DNA from: Thermoactinospora rubra | GTDB lineage: Bacteria; Actinomycetota; Actinomycetes; Streptosporangiales; Streptosporangiaceae | Reading direction: 5' to 3' | Length of the DNA stretch: 60,673 nt | Assembly (NCBI RefSeq): GCF_002093975.1 | Contig: NZ_MSZZ01000060.1 | Location: forward strand, 1-60,673 | Part shown: positions 60,504 through 60,673 of the stretch, one piece after another | How positions within the stretch are numbered: the first letter of the stretch is position 1 | How the letters are laid out: each line of letters starts with the position of its first letter | The notes under the pieces: model-generated | Databases searched by the model: none | Told to the model about the DNA's origin: nothing | What the model saw: the letters and a program-made list of their open reading frames with translations, nothing else | Position numbers and translations under genes: made by a program

Positions 60504-60673
60504 TTAGAGTGATATAAATGTAACGTATTGTGCCTATTCTGGGAGAGTGTTGCTTACCGCGGCAAGCCGCCTCGGCCGTGCGTGGGAGCAGAGACCCGCC
60601 ATGGGCGGCGCAGGCGGGGGCCGATGATCCTGTGATACTCCCTGTGTCAACCTCACGCCACGGCTTCGGTGAG
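60504..60673. other. End of window, no gene seen
   Basis: Starts with an unusually A/T-rich segment (60509-60540), likely a promoter region. I see no coding frame of note before the window ends. Confidence 0.4.

Overview
The window is high-GC actinobacterial chromosome. Codon third positions are almost always G or C, GTG starts are frequent, and many genes show TANNNT -10 boxes placed for leaderless mRNAs. The gene order (comEA-comEC-holA ... rpsT ... lepA ... hemW ... hrcA-dnaJ-rsmE ... HIT-phoH-ybeY-CBS protein-cdd-like-era ... leuA), with an added secreted chitinase and a ubiquitin-like/Mut7-C RNase protein, suggests a Streptosporangiaceae-type actinomycete (Nonomuraea, Microbispora and relatives). 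The genus is an inference; no rRNA is present to settle it.

Layout. 1-5006: lipoprotein, HflX GTPase, histidine degradation (hutI), DegV. 5119-11071: DNA uptake genes comEA and an unusually expanded comEC, then holA. 11230-18472: a reverse-strand operon of two MacB/LolD-type ATPases and two FtsX-like permeases. 18653-21949: rpsT, a GH18-like exported protein and lepA. 22093-26034: small genes, a MOSC protein, a secreted intradiol dioxygenase with a chitin-binding module, and a GH18 chitinase with a textbook promoter and a 25-bp palindromic operator. 26057-32895: hemW, three reverse-strand genes of poorly known function, then hrcA-dnaJ behind a CIRCE operator, and rsmE. 32919-37565: an ECF sigma factor with a membrane partner, divergent from a membrane-anchored substrate-binding/VWA protein and a second solute-binding protein. 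37591-44520: HIT, phoH interrupted by a 359-residue intein, ybeY, a CBS/CorC protein, a lipoprotein, a zinc-less cytidine deaminase-like protein, Nudix, era. 44456-50010: small membrane and secreted proteins, Mut7-C RNase, DUF2630, dimethylargininase, and leuA behind a leucine-rich leader peptide.

50698-56823 is metabolic accessory DNA. A TetR regulator stands divergent from a truncated SRPBCC gene, an NAD(P)-dependent epimerase-like protein and a Gfo/Idh oxidoreductase. Next comes a probable amide-utilisation cluster: acetamidase/formamidase, APC permease, a cytosolic AmiC-like amide-binding protein and a divergent MarR regulator, a layout that recalls mycobacterial amidase operons. From 56824 to the end the DNA is decayed: two 44-nt relics resembling a tRNA-Gly 3' half, a degenerate duplicate of the end of a phosphotransferase gene, an orphan DUF433 antitoxin-like gene, a hypothetical gene and a transposase relic. 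This looks like the eroded edge of an old integrative element.

The most notable items are: the PhoH intein, which carries the Trp/Cys/Thr signature of class 3 inteins plus two LAGLIDADG motifs; the VWA/solute-binding pair without any transporter; the amide cluster and its operator; the leuA leader, in which an anti-Shine-Dalgarno pairing is visible; the repeated exact placement of -10 boxes 6 nt before start codons; and several intergenic minisatellites (12, 14, 26, 30 and about 44 bp periods).
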